Shown here piece after piece: positions 33,094-40,457 of a stretch of 50,504 nt of DNA (positions are counted from its first letter, which is position 1; each line of letters starts with the position of its first letter). The stretch covers positions 1 to 50,504 of the forward strand of contig NZ_AUCI01000024.1 in assembly GCF_000429685.1 (NCBI RefSeq), in the 5' to 3' direction. Source of the DNA: Salibacterium aidingense DSM 18341 (GTDB taxonomy: Bacteria; Bacillota; Bacilli; Bacillales; Marinococcaceae). The notes beneath the pieces are model-generated. The model worked only from the letters and a program-made list of their open reading frames with translations, did not search any database and was not told the origin of the DNA. The position numbers and the translations under genes were made by a program.

Positions 33094-34206
33094 ATGATTT
33101 CTGACAATAAGAAAGATCTTGAGAAACTACACGAACAGCTGGAACAAGAGAACATGGGCCCCCTATGGTCCTCCATACATGAATTAAATACAATTGAACC
33201 AAAATCCAAACCGGTTCCCTATTTATGGAAAAGTGAATTAATCAAAAAACGACTCAAAGAAGCGGAAGAATTGTTAACCGTTGGAGACGGCGCCGACCGC
33301 CGCGCTGTATTTTTAATTAACCCCGGTATGAAAGACCTGGAACCGGTAGGCTGGGGCGGCGCCACCCAAACGCTGTACGCCGCTGTTCAAGCGGTAAAAC
33401 CTGGAGAAGTAGCGCCGGCACACCGTCATACCACCACCGCCCTGCGCTTTATTATTGACGGGCATGGCGGACAAGGGAGGGTAAATGGAGAAAGAATCAC
33501 CTTTGAACCTGGTGACTTTTTAATCACCCCAACCTGGACCTGGCACGACCATACAAACATCGACGACCAGGAAGTTATATGGATGGACTGCCTAGATGTA
33601 CCATTTACTAAATTCTTAGCCACCTGCTTTACCGAATTTCACGAAAAAAAGCAGCAGGATTTGCTGGTCGAAGACGATTACAGCATTAAACGCTACAATG
33701 GCGGCATGGTTCGCCCCGTGGATGATCGAGAAGAAAAAATAGCCCCGCTCGGACGCTATACCTGGGGGATGGCTAAAGATGGGATGGACGGCCTTGCACA
33801 AATGGAGCCAGATCCCTATGATGGATATGCCGTAGAATATATCAATCCTACCACAGGGGGAGATGCCAACGATCGGATCGGCAGCCGTATGCAACGATTA
33901 GAACCAGGGTTTAAAGGGAAAGCCCACCGCCATGTACACAGTACGATCTACCACATTTTTGAAGGTGAAGGCTATACGGTTATAGAAGGAGAGCGTTTTG
34001 ACTGGTCAAAAGGAGATTTTCTGGTAGTGCCTACCTGGTGCTGGCATGAGCATGTGAATACTTCAGATTCAGCAGACGCCCACCTCTTCTCCACCAACGA
34101 CTTACCAATAATGGAAGCCTTCAACTTTGAAGTTGTTGAAGCTTACAATGAAAACAACGGCCACCAGAAAATAGAAAGAATTTTCGAACCTATCATGTCT
34201 GACTAA
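33094..34206 (+). CDS. Gentisate 1,2-dioxygenase (bicupin)
   Basis: Fe(II) dioxygenase that opens gentisate to maleylpyruvate. The 370-aa protein has two cupin domains. The N-terminal one has the iron-binding pattern PAHRHTTTALRFIIDG with a later histidine in TWTWHDHTN. The C-terminal one keeps a similar pattern (AHRHVHSTIYHIFEGEG, then TWCWHEHVN). PVGWGGATQTLYAAVQ is also typical of the family. AGGAGG precedes the ATG, 12 bases after the FAH gene. Related cupins act on salicylate or 1-hydroxy-2-naphthoate, so substrate range is not fixed by sequence. Confidence 0.9.
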   Translation: MISDNKKDLEKLHEQLEQENMGPLWSSIHELNTIEPKSKPVPYLWKSELIKKRLKEAEELLTVGDGADRRAVFLINPGMKDLEPVGWGGATQTLYAAVQAVKPGEVAPAHRHTTTALRFIIDGHGGQGRVNGERITFEPGDFLITPTWTWHDHTNIDDQEVIWMDCLDVPFTKFLATCFTEFHEKKQQDLLVEDDYSIKRYNGGMVRPVDDREEKIAPLGRYTWGMAKDGMDGLAQMEPDPYDGYAVEYINPTTGGDANDRIGSRMQRLEPGFKGKAHRHVHSTIYHIFEGEGYTVIEGERFDWSKGDFLVVPTWCWHEHVNTSDSADAHLFSTNDLPIMEAFNFEVVEAYNENNGHQKIERIFEPIMSD

Positions 34207-34227
34207 TGCTCTTTGCCGAGGCTCGCC

Positions 34228-34269
34228 GGCTGTCCCCAAAAAGGGTTTCCCACTGGGGACAGCCTTTTT
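34228..34269 (+). terminator. Terminator after the gentisate dioxygenase gene
   Basis: GGCTGTCCCC (34228-34237) and GGGGACAGCC (34255-34264) pair perfectly and are followed by TTTTT. Confidence 0.92.
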
Positions 34270-34290
34270 GTCAGCCTGTACAGAGAGGTT

Positions 34291-35817
34291 TTATGACATA
34301 TTTTTAAAGCGGTCATACTTTTCCGGGGACATAGCTATATTAAACAAAGAACCTAATACAAAAATTCCTAAGACTAAGGAAGGAAGACCGCCTAAATTAT
34401 TCAGCATCTTCACTCCTCCAATATCGGCAAAACTGATCATGATCCAGGAGATCATGCTGATCGTAACACCCCAAATCATTTTGATGACGGCGGAGGGCTC
34501 GGGTGTTTCAGGAGAAATGCCTGTGGAGCTGATTCCGCTCATCGCACTATTATTGGAATCACATGCTGTAACGAAGGTAATAAAAGTAATAAAAACATAG
34601 AATGGTATTAATAGGCTGGCAAAGGGAAGACTGCCAAACACTTCGTATAAAACGGCTTGCGGACCGCTTTCGATTAAGGTTTCTGTCAAGCGGTTATCCC
34701 ATAGATCCAGGTAAATAGCGGTCCCGCTGAAAATACTAATCCAAATGACTCCAAAAAACGCAGGGAGCACAAAGTTAACTAAAATCATGGTTTTTATTTT
34801 GTAGCCATAGGCGATTCTCCCTAAAAAAATTGATGTGATCAGGGCCCATGCAAACCAACTGGCCCAATAAAAGGTAGTCCAGTCTCCCGGCCAGGGGTCT
34901 CCTTCCATTTCCCCGGTAAATAAACTCATTTGAAAGAAGTTCGACGCAAAGGTCCCAAAAGCTTCAGTTCCGGCGTTCAAAATGTAATGGGTCGGTCCCA
35001 GAAGAAAAAGGAACACCATCATCACAACAAAGATTTTCATGTTTACGTTCGAAAGCGTTCGTATGCCGTTCATCAGTCCTGTTGATGAGGAAATGACAAA
35101 CGTGAGCGTGACAACCGCAGCAATAACGGCCCACAAGAAGGGAGTACTCTCCACGCCCGTATAGTATTGAATTCCTCCCGATAGGTTCAAAATATTAGTT
35201 CCCATCGAGGCCGCCATCCCCAAAGCCAGTGTGTAAAGCGACACGATATCAACGATGGTTCCTGCTTTCCCCTGTGCTGTTTTCTCCCCTAACAACGGAA
35301 TGAGCAGCGAACTCAAGCTGTACGGTTTTCTCATATTATAGTAAACAAACGCAAATACAACAGCCGGCACCGTATAAATAGCATAAGGGGTTACGGTCCA
35401 ATGCAGGAACATAGACGAGAGCGAAAACATGGCAGCCTCAGGGCTGTTGGGATTTACTCCAATTGAATCAGCAGGATCGGATAATAGATAAACAGGTTCC
35501 ACCAAAGACCAAAATAACAACGTGGCAATAGTGGTAGTTAGAGTAATCGCAAACCAGCTAAAAAATCCTAACAAAGGTTCGGCATCTGGCCCTCCAATTC
35601 GGACCTCCCCCAGTCTCGAAAAATAAACGCTCACACAGGCAAAAACCATCAATAAAGCAGCGATACTGAATAACCAGCCCACATTTGAAATCACCCAGTC
35701 GTTCCCGGCAGTGGTAACTCTTACAAAGAATTCCTTATGTAGCATGCTAAGGACAGCTGCCCCTATAAACAAAAGGAACGGCGGCCAAAAGACGGAATGT
35801 TTAATATTTAAAAACAT
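34291..35817 (-). CDS. BCCT-family transporter (betaine/carnitine/choline type)
   Basis: Secondary transporter with 12 predicted membrane helices over 508 aa. The Trp-rich family signature is seen in TTFYWASWFAWALITSIFLG. Other typical segments are LFSIAALLMVFACVSVYFSR and TFVTACDSNNSAMSG. Charged N- and C-terminal extensions are short, suggesting substrate uptake rather than osmosensing as in BetP. GGGGGAGG precedes the ATG. It converges on the gentisate operon and is followed upstream by its own iclR gene, so it is likely regulated as a catabolic carrier. Known substrates are quaternary or tertiary amines, but other amino compounds occur. Confidence 0.9.
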   Translation of the reverse strand: MFLNIKHSVFWPPFLLFIGAAVLSMLHKEFFVRVTTAGNDWVISNVGWLFSIAALLMVFACVSVYFSRLGEVRIGGPDAEPLLGFFSWFAITLTTTIATLLFWSLVEPVYLLSDPADSIGVNPNSPEAAMFSLSSMFLHWTVTPYAIYTVPAVVFAFVYYNMRKPYSLSSLLIPLLGEKTAQGKAGTIVDIVSLYTLALGMAASMGTNILNLSGGIQYYTGVESTPFLWAVIAAVVTLTFVISSSTGLMNGIRTLSNVNMKIFVVMMVFLFLLGPTHYILNAGTEAFGTFASNFFQMSLFTGEMEGDPWPGDWTTFYWASWFAWALITSIFLGRIAYGYKIKTMILVNFVLPAFFGVIWISIFSGTAIYLDLWDNRLTETLIESGPQAVLYEVFGSLPFASLLIPFYVFITFITFVTACDSNNSAMSGISSTGISPETPEPSAVIKMIWGVTISMISWIMISFADIGGVKMLNNLGGLPSLVLGIFVLGSLFNIAMSPEKYDRFKNMS

Positions 35818-35870
35818 CGGCCTCCCCCATTTTTTTAAGTTGAAACGCTTGTCTTCATGCCTGAATTAAA

Positions 35871-35883
35871 TGTGTATGACACA
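35871..35883. promoter_or_regulatory. Inverted repeat upstream of the BCCT gene
   Basis: TGTGTATGACACA, a 5-bp-arm palindrome 54 bases upstream of the transporter start. It is a possible operator for the neighbouring IclR regulator; support is positional only. Confidence 0.35.
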
Positions 35884-35952
35884 AACGATCGAACATGCTA
35901 CAGATGAGAAGAAAAAATAAATGCCCCTTATCGTTTCTTGTCCGCAATATGA

Positions 35953-35986
35953 TTAAAAAAATGAGACTGTCCCTTGGAACAGCCCC
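35953..35986 (-). terminator. Terminator of the third iclR gene
   Basis: On the minus strand GGCTGTTCC and GGGACAGTC form a stem followed by seven Ts. It separates the iclR gene from the BCCT gene. Confidence 0.8.
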
Positions 35987-35991
35987 ATATT

Positions 35992-36759
35992 TTAAATATT
36001 ATATTTTTCTTTATCATATCCCAGACGGGAAGAGACGTTGGCTCCAGCTTCCAGAATCGGGTCCTTTAATTCATGAATTCTGTCTTTTTCCATTCGTATC
36101 GTCGGGCCGGAAATGCTGATGGCACCGGCAATTTCCTCTTTGAAATTAAATATAGGAGCAGCAATACACGTAATACCGACTTCGTTTTCTTCCCGCTCAA
36201 AACCATACCCTTTCTTCCGAATATCTTTCAGATGATCAAATAACTCCGATTCCTCTGTTATGGTATGTTCCGTGTGGGGAGGAAGTCCCCGCTCGTCCAT
36301 GACCTCCCGTGCTTCTTCTTCCGGCAGAAAAGCAAGTATCGTTTTTCCCGCGCTGGTACAATGCATCGGAGCCCGTTTTCCAACCTGGGAGTGCATACGG
36401 AGCGTTTCATTTCCTTCCAGCTTTTCAATGTAGACCGCATCTTTTTGGGAATAAATCACAAGATGAATCACTTCATTCGTTAATTCTTCCAGCTTCTTTA
36501 AGTAGGGAGCGGCTTCTTTTCGGACATCTATAGAATCCAGCAGTTTTGAACTCAGTTCTAAATATTGATAACCAAGCCGGTATTTCTTGGTTTCCGGATC
36601 CTGTTCAATAAACCCGTGATCAATTAAGGTAGATACAATCCGAAAAATGGAACTCTTATTTAAGCCCATTTGGGCGGCCAGTTCGGTTACACTAAACCCA
36701 TCTTTTTTTGCGCTCACTAATTTGACAATTGTCAACGCCCTGTCGATTGATTTAACCAT
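35992..36759 (-). CDS. IclR-family regulator (KdgR-like), third in the window
   Basis: A 255-aa regulator with winged HTH (FSVTELAAQMGLNKSSIFRI, about 22-41) and IclR effector domain (GKRAPMHCTSAGKTILAFLP; NEVGITCIAAPIFNF). It differs from the two paralogs at 17-22.6 kb: it has the common HCTSAGK motif instead of QRRPYTYGVLG. It therefore probably binds a different operator and ligand. GGAGGG is better spaced to the second ATG (36759). It lies upstream of the BCCT gene, on the same strand and with a terminator between them. Control of the transporter is likely but not shown. Confidence 0.88.
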   Translation of the reverse strand: MVKSIDRALTIVKLVSAKKDGFSVTELAAQMGLNKSSIFRIVSTLIDHGFIEQDPETKKYRLGYQYLELSSKLLDSIDVRKEAAPYLKKLEELTNEVIHLVIYSQKDAVYIEKLEGNETLRMHSQVGKRAPMHCTSAGKTILAFLPEEEAREVMDERGLPPHTEHTITEESELFDHLKDIRKKGYGFEREENEVGITCIAAPIFNFKEEIAGAISISGPTIRMEKDRIHELKDPILEAGANVSSRLGYDKEKYNI

Positions 36760-36802
36760 CATGTCCCTCCGCTTAGTTCCTGTCTCTTTCTTTATTATAA
36801 CA

Positions 36803-36841
36803 GAAAATAAAAAAGCTTTGCCCTGATCAGGACAAAGCCGC
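36803..36841 (-). terminator. Terminator of the 31-codon gene
   Basis: GGCTTTGTCCTG and its near-complement pair around GATC; on the minus strand a T-rich run (TTTTTTATTTT) follows. It lies 11 bases past the small gene's stop. Confidence 0.85.
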
Positions 36842-36851
36842 CGCCTCTATA

Positions 36852-36947
36852 TTAAAGTTTACTGTTATTGATACGTCTCTCTGCTTCTCGTTGAAGTTCA
36901 CTTGCTTCAACAAGGATATCACGTACGGTTCTGATGAACTTTCTCAT
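36852..36947 (-). CDS. Small protein of 31 aa, unknown function
   Basis: ATG at 36947 follows GCGGGGGA by about 6 bases and the frame runs 31 codons to TAA, directly before a strong terminator. The product begins MRKFIRTVRDILVEASELQR and ends REAERRINNSKL. It is highly charged and predicted as one continuous amphipathic helix, with no hydrophobic membrane segment. The ribosome site, single stop and own terminator support a real transcription unit. I do not recognise the family. Confidence 0.6.
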   Translation of the reverse strand: MRKFIRTVRDILVEASELQREAERRINNSKL

Positions 36948-37104
36948 GATAATCCCCCGCTTCCTTTATTTGCTGTTTTCATTATCTATGACTGGCTTTA
37001 AAATCGCAAAAACCAATGAAAACCATGAAAACGAAAACAAATTTTATGAAAGCGGTCCTCATCACCAGATTTCTCTCATTTTTAAAGAATTCCTCTTTTT
37101 TTCA

Positions 37105-37761
37105 CTATGATGTGATTTTCTTTTCTGAGGATTGAGTTAATAACGGCGCCTGGCGGCTGTAGGTATCATTATCAAGCTGCGCCAAAATAAACATGGCTAA
37201 ATCTTCACGGGATAACTTTGTCCGAAAATTGCCGTCGCCAAGAAATCCAGCTTTCACCATGTTATTCCCTGGCTTATTGGTTAGAAATGGAACACGCACT
37301 ATCGTCCAGTCTCTATCCGATTGACGGACGGCCTCTGCTGCATCAATGACATCATCTGTCTGCTCCTTTGTAAAAGCACGTTCTCCTGTTTTTATGAGTT
37401 TGTATTTCGCATCAAAGGCATCCTGTTTTTCTGTAATGCTTGGCGTCCCAACAGTAATGATTCGTTGAACATCGTGTTTTTCCATGCCCCGGAGCGTCCG
37501 TGTAATGGCTTTTGTAATAGGCTTTCCGGGAATCCTGCCGTGCGGGGCCAATAAACTAATGACTACATCCTGTCCCTGTACCGCTTTTTCAATTTTATCC
37601 TGTTCCATTAGTTCCCCTTGAATAATAGTCAACGCTTCCGGTCCCTGTTCTAATTTAGAAGGATCGCGGACATACACCGTCACATGGTGTCCCTGTTCCA
37701 GCGCTTTTCTGACTACAATTTTCCCAGTTCTTCCGGTTGCTCCAAAAATGAGCAGATTCAT
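37105..37761 (-). CDS. NAD(P)-binding NmrA/atypical SDR family protein
   Basis: A 218-aa protein with an N-terminal Rossmann motif MNLLIFGATGRTGKIVVRKA and the atypical-SDR segments HVTVYVRDPSKL, GQDVVISLLAPHG and DWTIVRVPFLTNKPG. This group includes flavin reductase-like BVR-B proteins and NmrA sensors; the canonical SDR Tyr-x3-Lys is present only loosely. GGAGGATG precedes the ATG. It is likely monocistronic. An oxidoreductase role is plausible but the substrate is unknown. Confidence 0.78.
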   Translation of the reverse strand: MNLLIFGATGRTGKIVVRKALEQGHHVTVYVRDPSKLEQGPEALTIIQGELMEQDKIEKAVQGQDVVISLLAPHGRIPGKPITKAITRTLRGMEKHDVQRIITVGTPSITEKQDAFDAKYKLIKTGERAFTKEQTDDVIDAAEAVRQSDRDWTIVRVPFLTNKPGNNMVKAGFLGDGNFRTKLSREDLAMFILAQLDNDTYSRQAPLLTQSSEKKITS

Positions 37762-37844
37762 GATATCATCCTCCTCTTTTTTCTATCCTTCCATAAAAAT
37801 ATACCCGTTTATGCTGGGATTAAAAAAACGAGTTGCATCTTTTA

Positions 37845-37985
37845 AAGGAGAAGGACTCCGATAGAGGCGGACGCTTTTTTGCGGGCACGGCTCCAAATAG
37901 ACGCTTCCTGCGGGGTCTCGAGACTCTGCTGTTCGGAGGTGAACCGCTGGAATCGCCACCTTCCGCTCCTTTCTTTCTCCAACAT
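37845..37985. repeat. Bacillaceae-type intergenic repeat element
   Basis: A roughly 140-base G+C-rich unit running from GGAGAAGGACTCCGATAG through GAGGCGGACGC, GCGGGCACGGCTCC and CTGCGGGGTCTCGAG to CGCCACCTTCCGCTCC. The ends are partly complementary. I recognise the pattern from intergenic regions of many Bacillaceae genomes, where it recurs with similar blocks. No open frame is convincing. This copy looks slightly decayed. Function is unknown. Confidence 0.6.
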
Positions 37986-38036
37986 TGGCGTTTATTCATC
38001 GAGAGTGCCAAAATTATATACTTTTCTATCTTCTAA

Positions 38037-38075
38037 TAAAAACACGAGCCTGAGAGGCGGCCCGCGTTTTCTTTT
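38037..38075 (-). terminator. Terminator of the Old Yellow Enzyme operon
   Basis: AAAACACGAGCC and GGCCCGCGTTTT pair with G-U wobbles around an 8-base loop; on the minus strand a T tract follows. Confidence 0.8.
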
Positions 38076-38077
38076 TC

Positions 38078-39199
38078 CTATTTTTGCCCTGTCGGTTCCT
38101 GGTCCAGTTCAAAGTCTTTTACATATGCTTTGGGCAGCATAATCTTTTCTTTGTCAAACTTGTCCAGCGGGAGTCCCTTTTGTACACGAATAGGGGTATC
38201 CGGATTGGCCAGGGCCTGGCGGGCAATCGCTGTAAAATCGGCAATATTATTCTCAATTAACGCAGCTGCCTTATCTGGATCCGCAAGACTTCCACAGGCA
38301 ATCACGGGAACATTGCCATACTTCTGGGCGGCTTCTGTCATCGTCATTGTATTTTCCCCAAAACCAGGAGTTGCGGCATCATCATCAGAAATATGAATAT
38401 AGTCCACTTCTGAAGCTCCAAGAGCGGAAAAAATAATCTTCGCGTCTTCCTCTCCGCCAGACCAGCGGTAATCCGGATCCGTTGCTTTTAACTGTGAAAT
38501 ACGAATGCCGAGAATCATATTGGTACCGATAGCTTTTCTGACCTCATGTATCGTTTCTAACAGCATACGGAGCCGGTTTTCCAGAGATCCTCCGTATTCA
38601 TCTTCTCTGACATTGATGGACTCCGATAAAAATTGGTCAAGCAGGTATCCATTGGCTGCGTGCAGTTCGATGCCGTCAAAACCTGCTTCCTGTGCTAGTA
38701 GTGACGATTGGACAAAGCCCTGCTTCACCTGATCAATACCTTCTCTTGATAATTCTTCTGCTGTTGGAAACGCGCCTTCTCCCCCGTATACCGAAACTTT
38801 ATCACCTGGCGGCTGAAAGAGGGACGGAGCGACAGATGTCTCTTTGTAATAATTACCCTGGGACTGGCCGCCGGCATGCATAAGCTGGGCAATCATTTTC
38901 GCGCCATGCTTTTGCACGTCTTTCACAATCGGCTTCCATGCTTCTTTATGCTTGGCTGTGGCAAGCCCGCCTTGATAATCGTACCCCTGACTGTATTCTG
39001 TATCCGGATAAACCCCTTCCGTAATGACAGTGGAGAACCCGCCGGCAGCAAATCGTTTATAATATTGATGAACCCGTTCGTTCGGCGTTCCATCCTCTTC
39101 AGAACTTACTCTGGTCATCGGCGCGACGATATAACGATTTTTTAAAATATGGTTACTGATATGCCCTTGTTCAAATAAGGTATTTTCATACTTGCTCAT
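38078..39199 (-). CDS. Old Yellow Enzyme-family NADH:flavin oxidoreductase
   Basis: FMN enzyme that reduces activated C=C bonds. The 373-aa protein has OYE landmarks: RYIVAPMTRVSSEEDGTPNE, IAQLMHAGGQS, GFDGIELHAANGYLLDQFLS, EYGGSLENRLRMLLE and the C-terminal ADFTAIARQALANPD. It is in the length range of single-domain OYEs such as YqjM and lacks the Fe-S domain of the 2,4-dienoyl-CoA reductase type. GGTGATTCG precedes the ATG. It lies 36 bases downstream of a quinone reductase on the same strand and both may detoxify enones. Confidence 0.88.
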   Translation of the reverse strand: MSKYENTLFEQGHISNHILKNRYIVAPMTRVSSEEDGTPNERVHQYYKRFAAGGFSTVITEGVYPDTEYSQGYDYQGGLATAKHKEAWKPIVKDVQKHGAKMIAQLMHAGGQSQGNYYKETSVAPSLFQPPGDKVSVYGGEGAFPTAEELSREGIDQVKQGFVQSSLLAQEAGFDGIELHAANGYLLDQFLSESINVREDEYGGSLENRLRMLLETIHEVRKAIGTNMILGIRISQLKATDPDYRWSGGEEDAKIIFSALGASEVDYIHISDDDAATPGFGENTMTMTEAAQKYGNVPVIACGSLADPDKAAALIENNIADFTAIARQALANPDTPIRVQKGLPLDKFDKEKIMLPKAYVKDFELDQEPTGQK

Positions 39200-39234
39200 C
39201 GAATCACCTGTCTTTCCTGAGTATTTGCCGCGGG

Positions 39235-40224
39235 TTATGAGTTTACCACATGAGCGACAATGTTGCCGCGGCTGTGCTTTTCTCTTATTTGTTTTAAAGC
39301 GTCTGGCACACCTTCCAGATGGACTTCTTCTTCGAGCATGGGTTGAAGGTGCCGTCCTGCTGCCAGTTCTCCCACTTCCTCAGCAATCCTCCCAAGATCA
39401 GCAATCTGCTCGTGATCATCCGAGCGGTAAACAAAACCTAACGCTATTTCGTGAATACTCGGTGCCAGGGTTTTGGGATCATACGCGTCAAAATCAGGGA
39501 GTCCTGTCACACATATTAAATGTCCATTGTATACTAAATAGTCAAAGGCTTCTGTTGCCGTTTCCGGTCCCACCATATCCATAACGATGTCGACTCCGCG
39601 GCCCTTTGTGTATTTATGCACCTCTTCCACCACATTTTCGTTGTGGTAATCAATCATTTTATGCGCGCCTAATTTTTGGACATACTCCTTATTTTCCGGA
39701 GAACAGGTGGTGATAATTGTTAATCCTGAAAGAGAAGCGAGCTGAATGGCAAACCCTCCGACAGCCCCCGCTCCTGCCTGTATCAAAATAGTTTGATTCT
39801 TACTCATTTGTATTTTTCGATGGAAGGCCTGATAGGCAGTAAAGGCCGGAGTGGGCAGGGTCGAAGCTTCCGCAAAGCTCCATCCTGAAGGAATCGGAGC
39901 TAACACTTCTTCGGAGGCGAGGATATATTCCGCAAAACCCCCTTGATGGGCAAGGCTTGCATGGAAATATACCCTATCCCCTGGGTTCCATTTTGTAACA
40001 TTACTTCCTGTTTTATCAATTTCACCAGCGACATCCAGTCCAGAAATATGCGGATACTTCCATTCGGGGAGACCGCCGCCTTCAATTAATTTAAAATCAA
40101 CCGGGTTCAGCCCTGTCGTATGCACTTTTACCCGTACTTCTTCCGGACCGGGACCGGGTGTTTCAATATCTATCATCTGCAGGTTATCTAGTGAACCGGG
40201 GCTATTTACCGCTAAAGCTTTCAT
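39235..40224 (-). CDS. Zinc-independent MDR oxidoreductase (quinone reductase type)
   Basis: NADPH-dependent reductase of quinones or enones. The 329-aa protein has a GroES-like N-terminus (TTGLNPVDFKLIEGG, PHISGLDVAGEI) without zinc-ligand cysteines, and a Rossmann part with QAGAGAVGGFAIQLASLSG. The ending KALKQIREKHSRGNIVAH-type (here DALKQIREKHSRGNIVAH) is usual for this group. GGGAGGG precedes the ATG. It is probably cotranscribed with the OYE gene. Confidence 0.88.
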   Translation of the reverse strand: MKALAVNSPGSLDNLQMIDIETPGPGPEEVRVKVHTTGLNPVDFKLIEGGGLPEWKYPHISGLDVAGEIDKTGSNVTKWNPGDRVYFHASLAHQGGFAEYILASEEVLAPIPSGWSFAEASTLPTPAFTAYQAFHRKIQMSKNQTILIQAGAGAVGGFAIQLASLSGLTIITTCSPENKEYVQKLGAHKMIDYHNENVVEEVHKYTKGRGVDIVMDMVGPETATEAFDYLVYNGHLICVTGLPDFDAYDPKTLAPSIHEIALGFVYRSDDHEQIADLGRIAEEVGELAAGRHLQPMLEEEVHLEGVPDALKQIREKHSRGNIVAHVVNS

Positions 40225-40365
40225 ACGTATACCCTCCCTTATTTTTCATAAGGCTATACCTCACAGAAGTATATTTCAAACAATACGGACGAAATCCTTC
40301 ATGGGTTCATAAAAAACGAGCATAAACAGCGTCTATGCCCGTAAGGAAAAATATGGGAGGTGGAA

Positions 40366-40456
40366 AATCCGGCGGGCGTACGGCCGTCCGCCCGGCAGGA
40401 AACACTATGAAGCCTGAACCAGGTAGGTAGTGTTCTCACTGTTTCTCAAGAAGAAA
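40366..40456 (-). terminator. Two hairpins downstream of glpD
   Basis: First, GGGCGTACGG|CCGTCCGCCC is a 20-bp near-perfect palindrome (one mismatch) near 40372-40393, with TTTT after it on the minus strand. Second, AACACTA and TAGTGTT flank CCTG-aac-CAGG at 40402-40435. One or both probably end glpD transcription. Confidence 0.55.
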
Positions 40457-40457
40457 T

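Noticed and set aside
35841-35856. cre-like TTGAAACGCTTGTC upstream of the BCCT gene
   Set aside because: The spacing around the central CG does not fit the consensus and there are too many mismatches.
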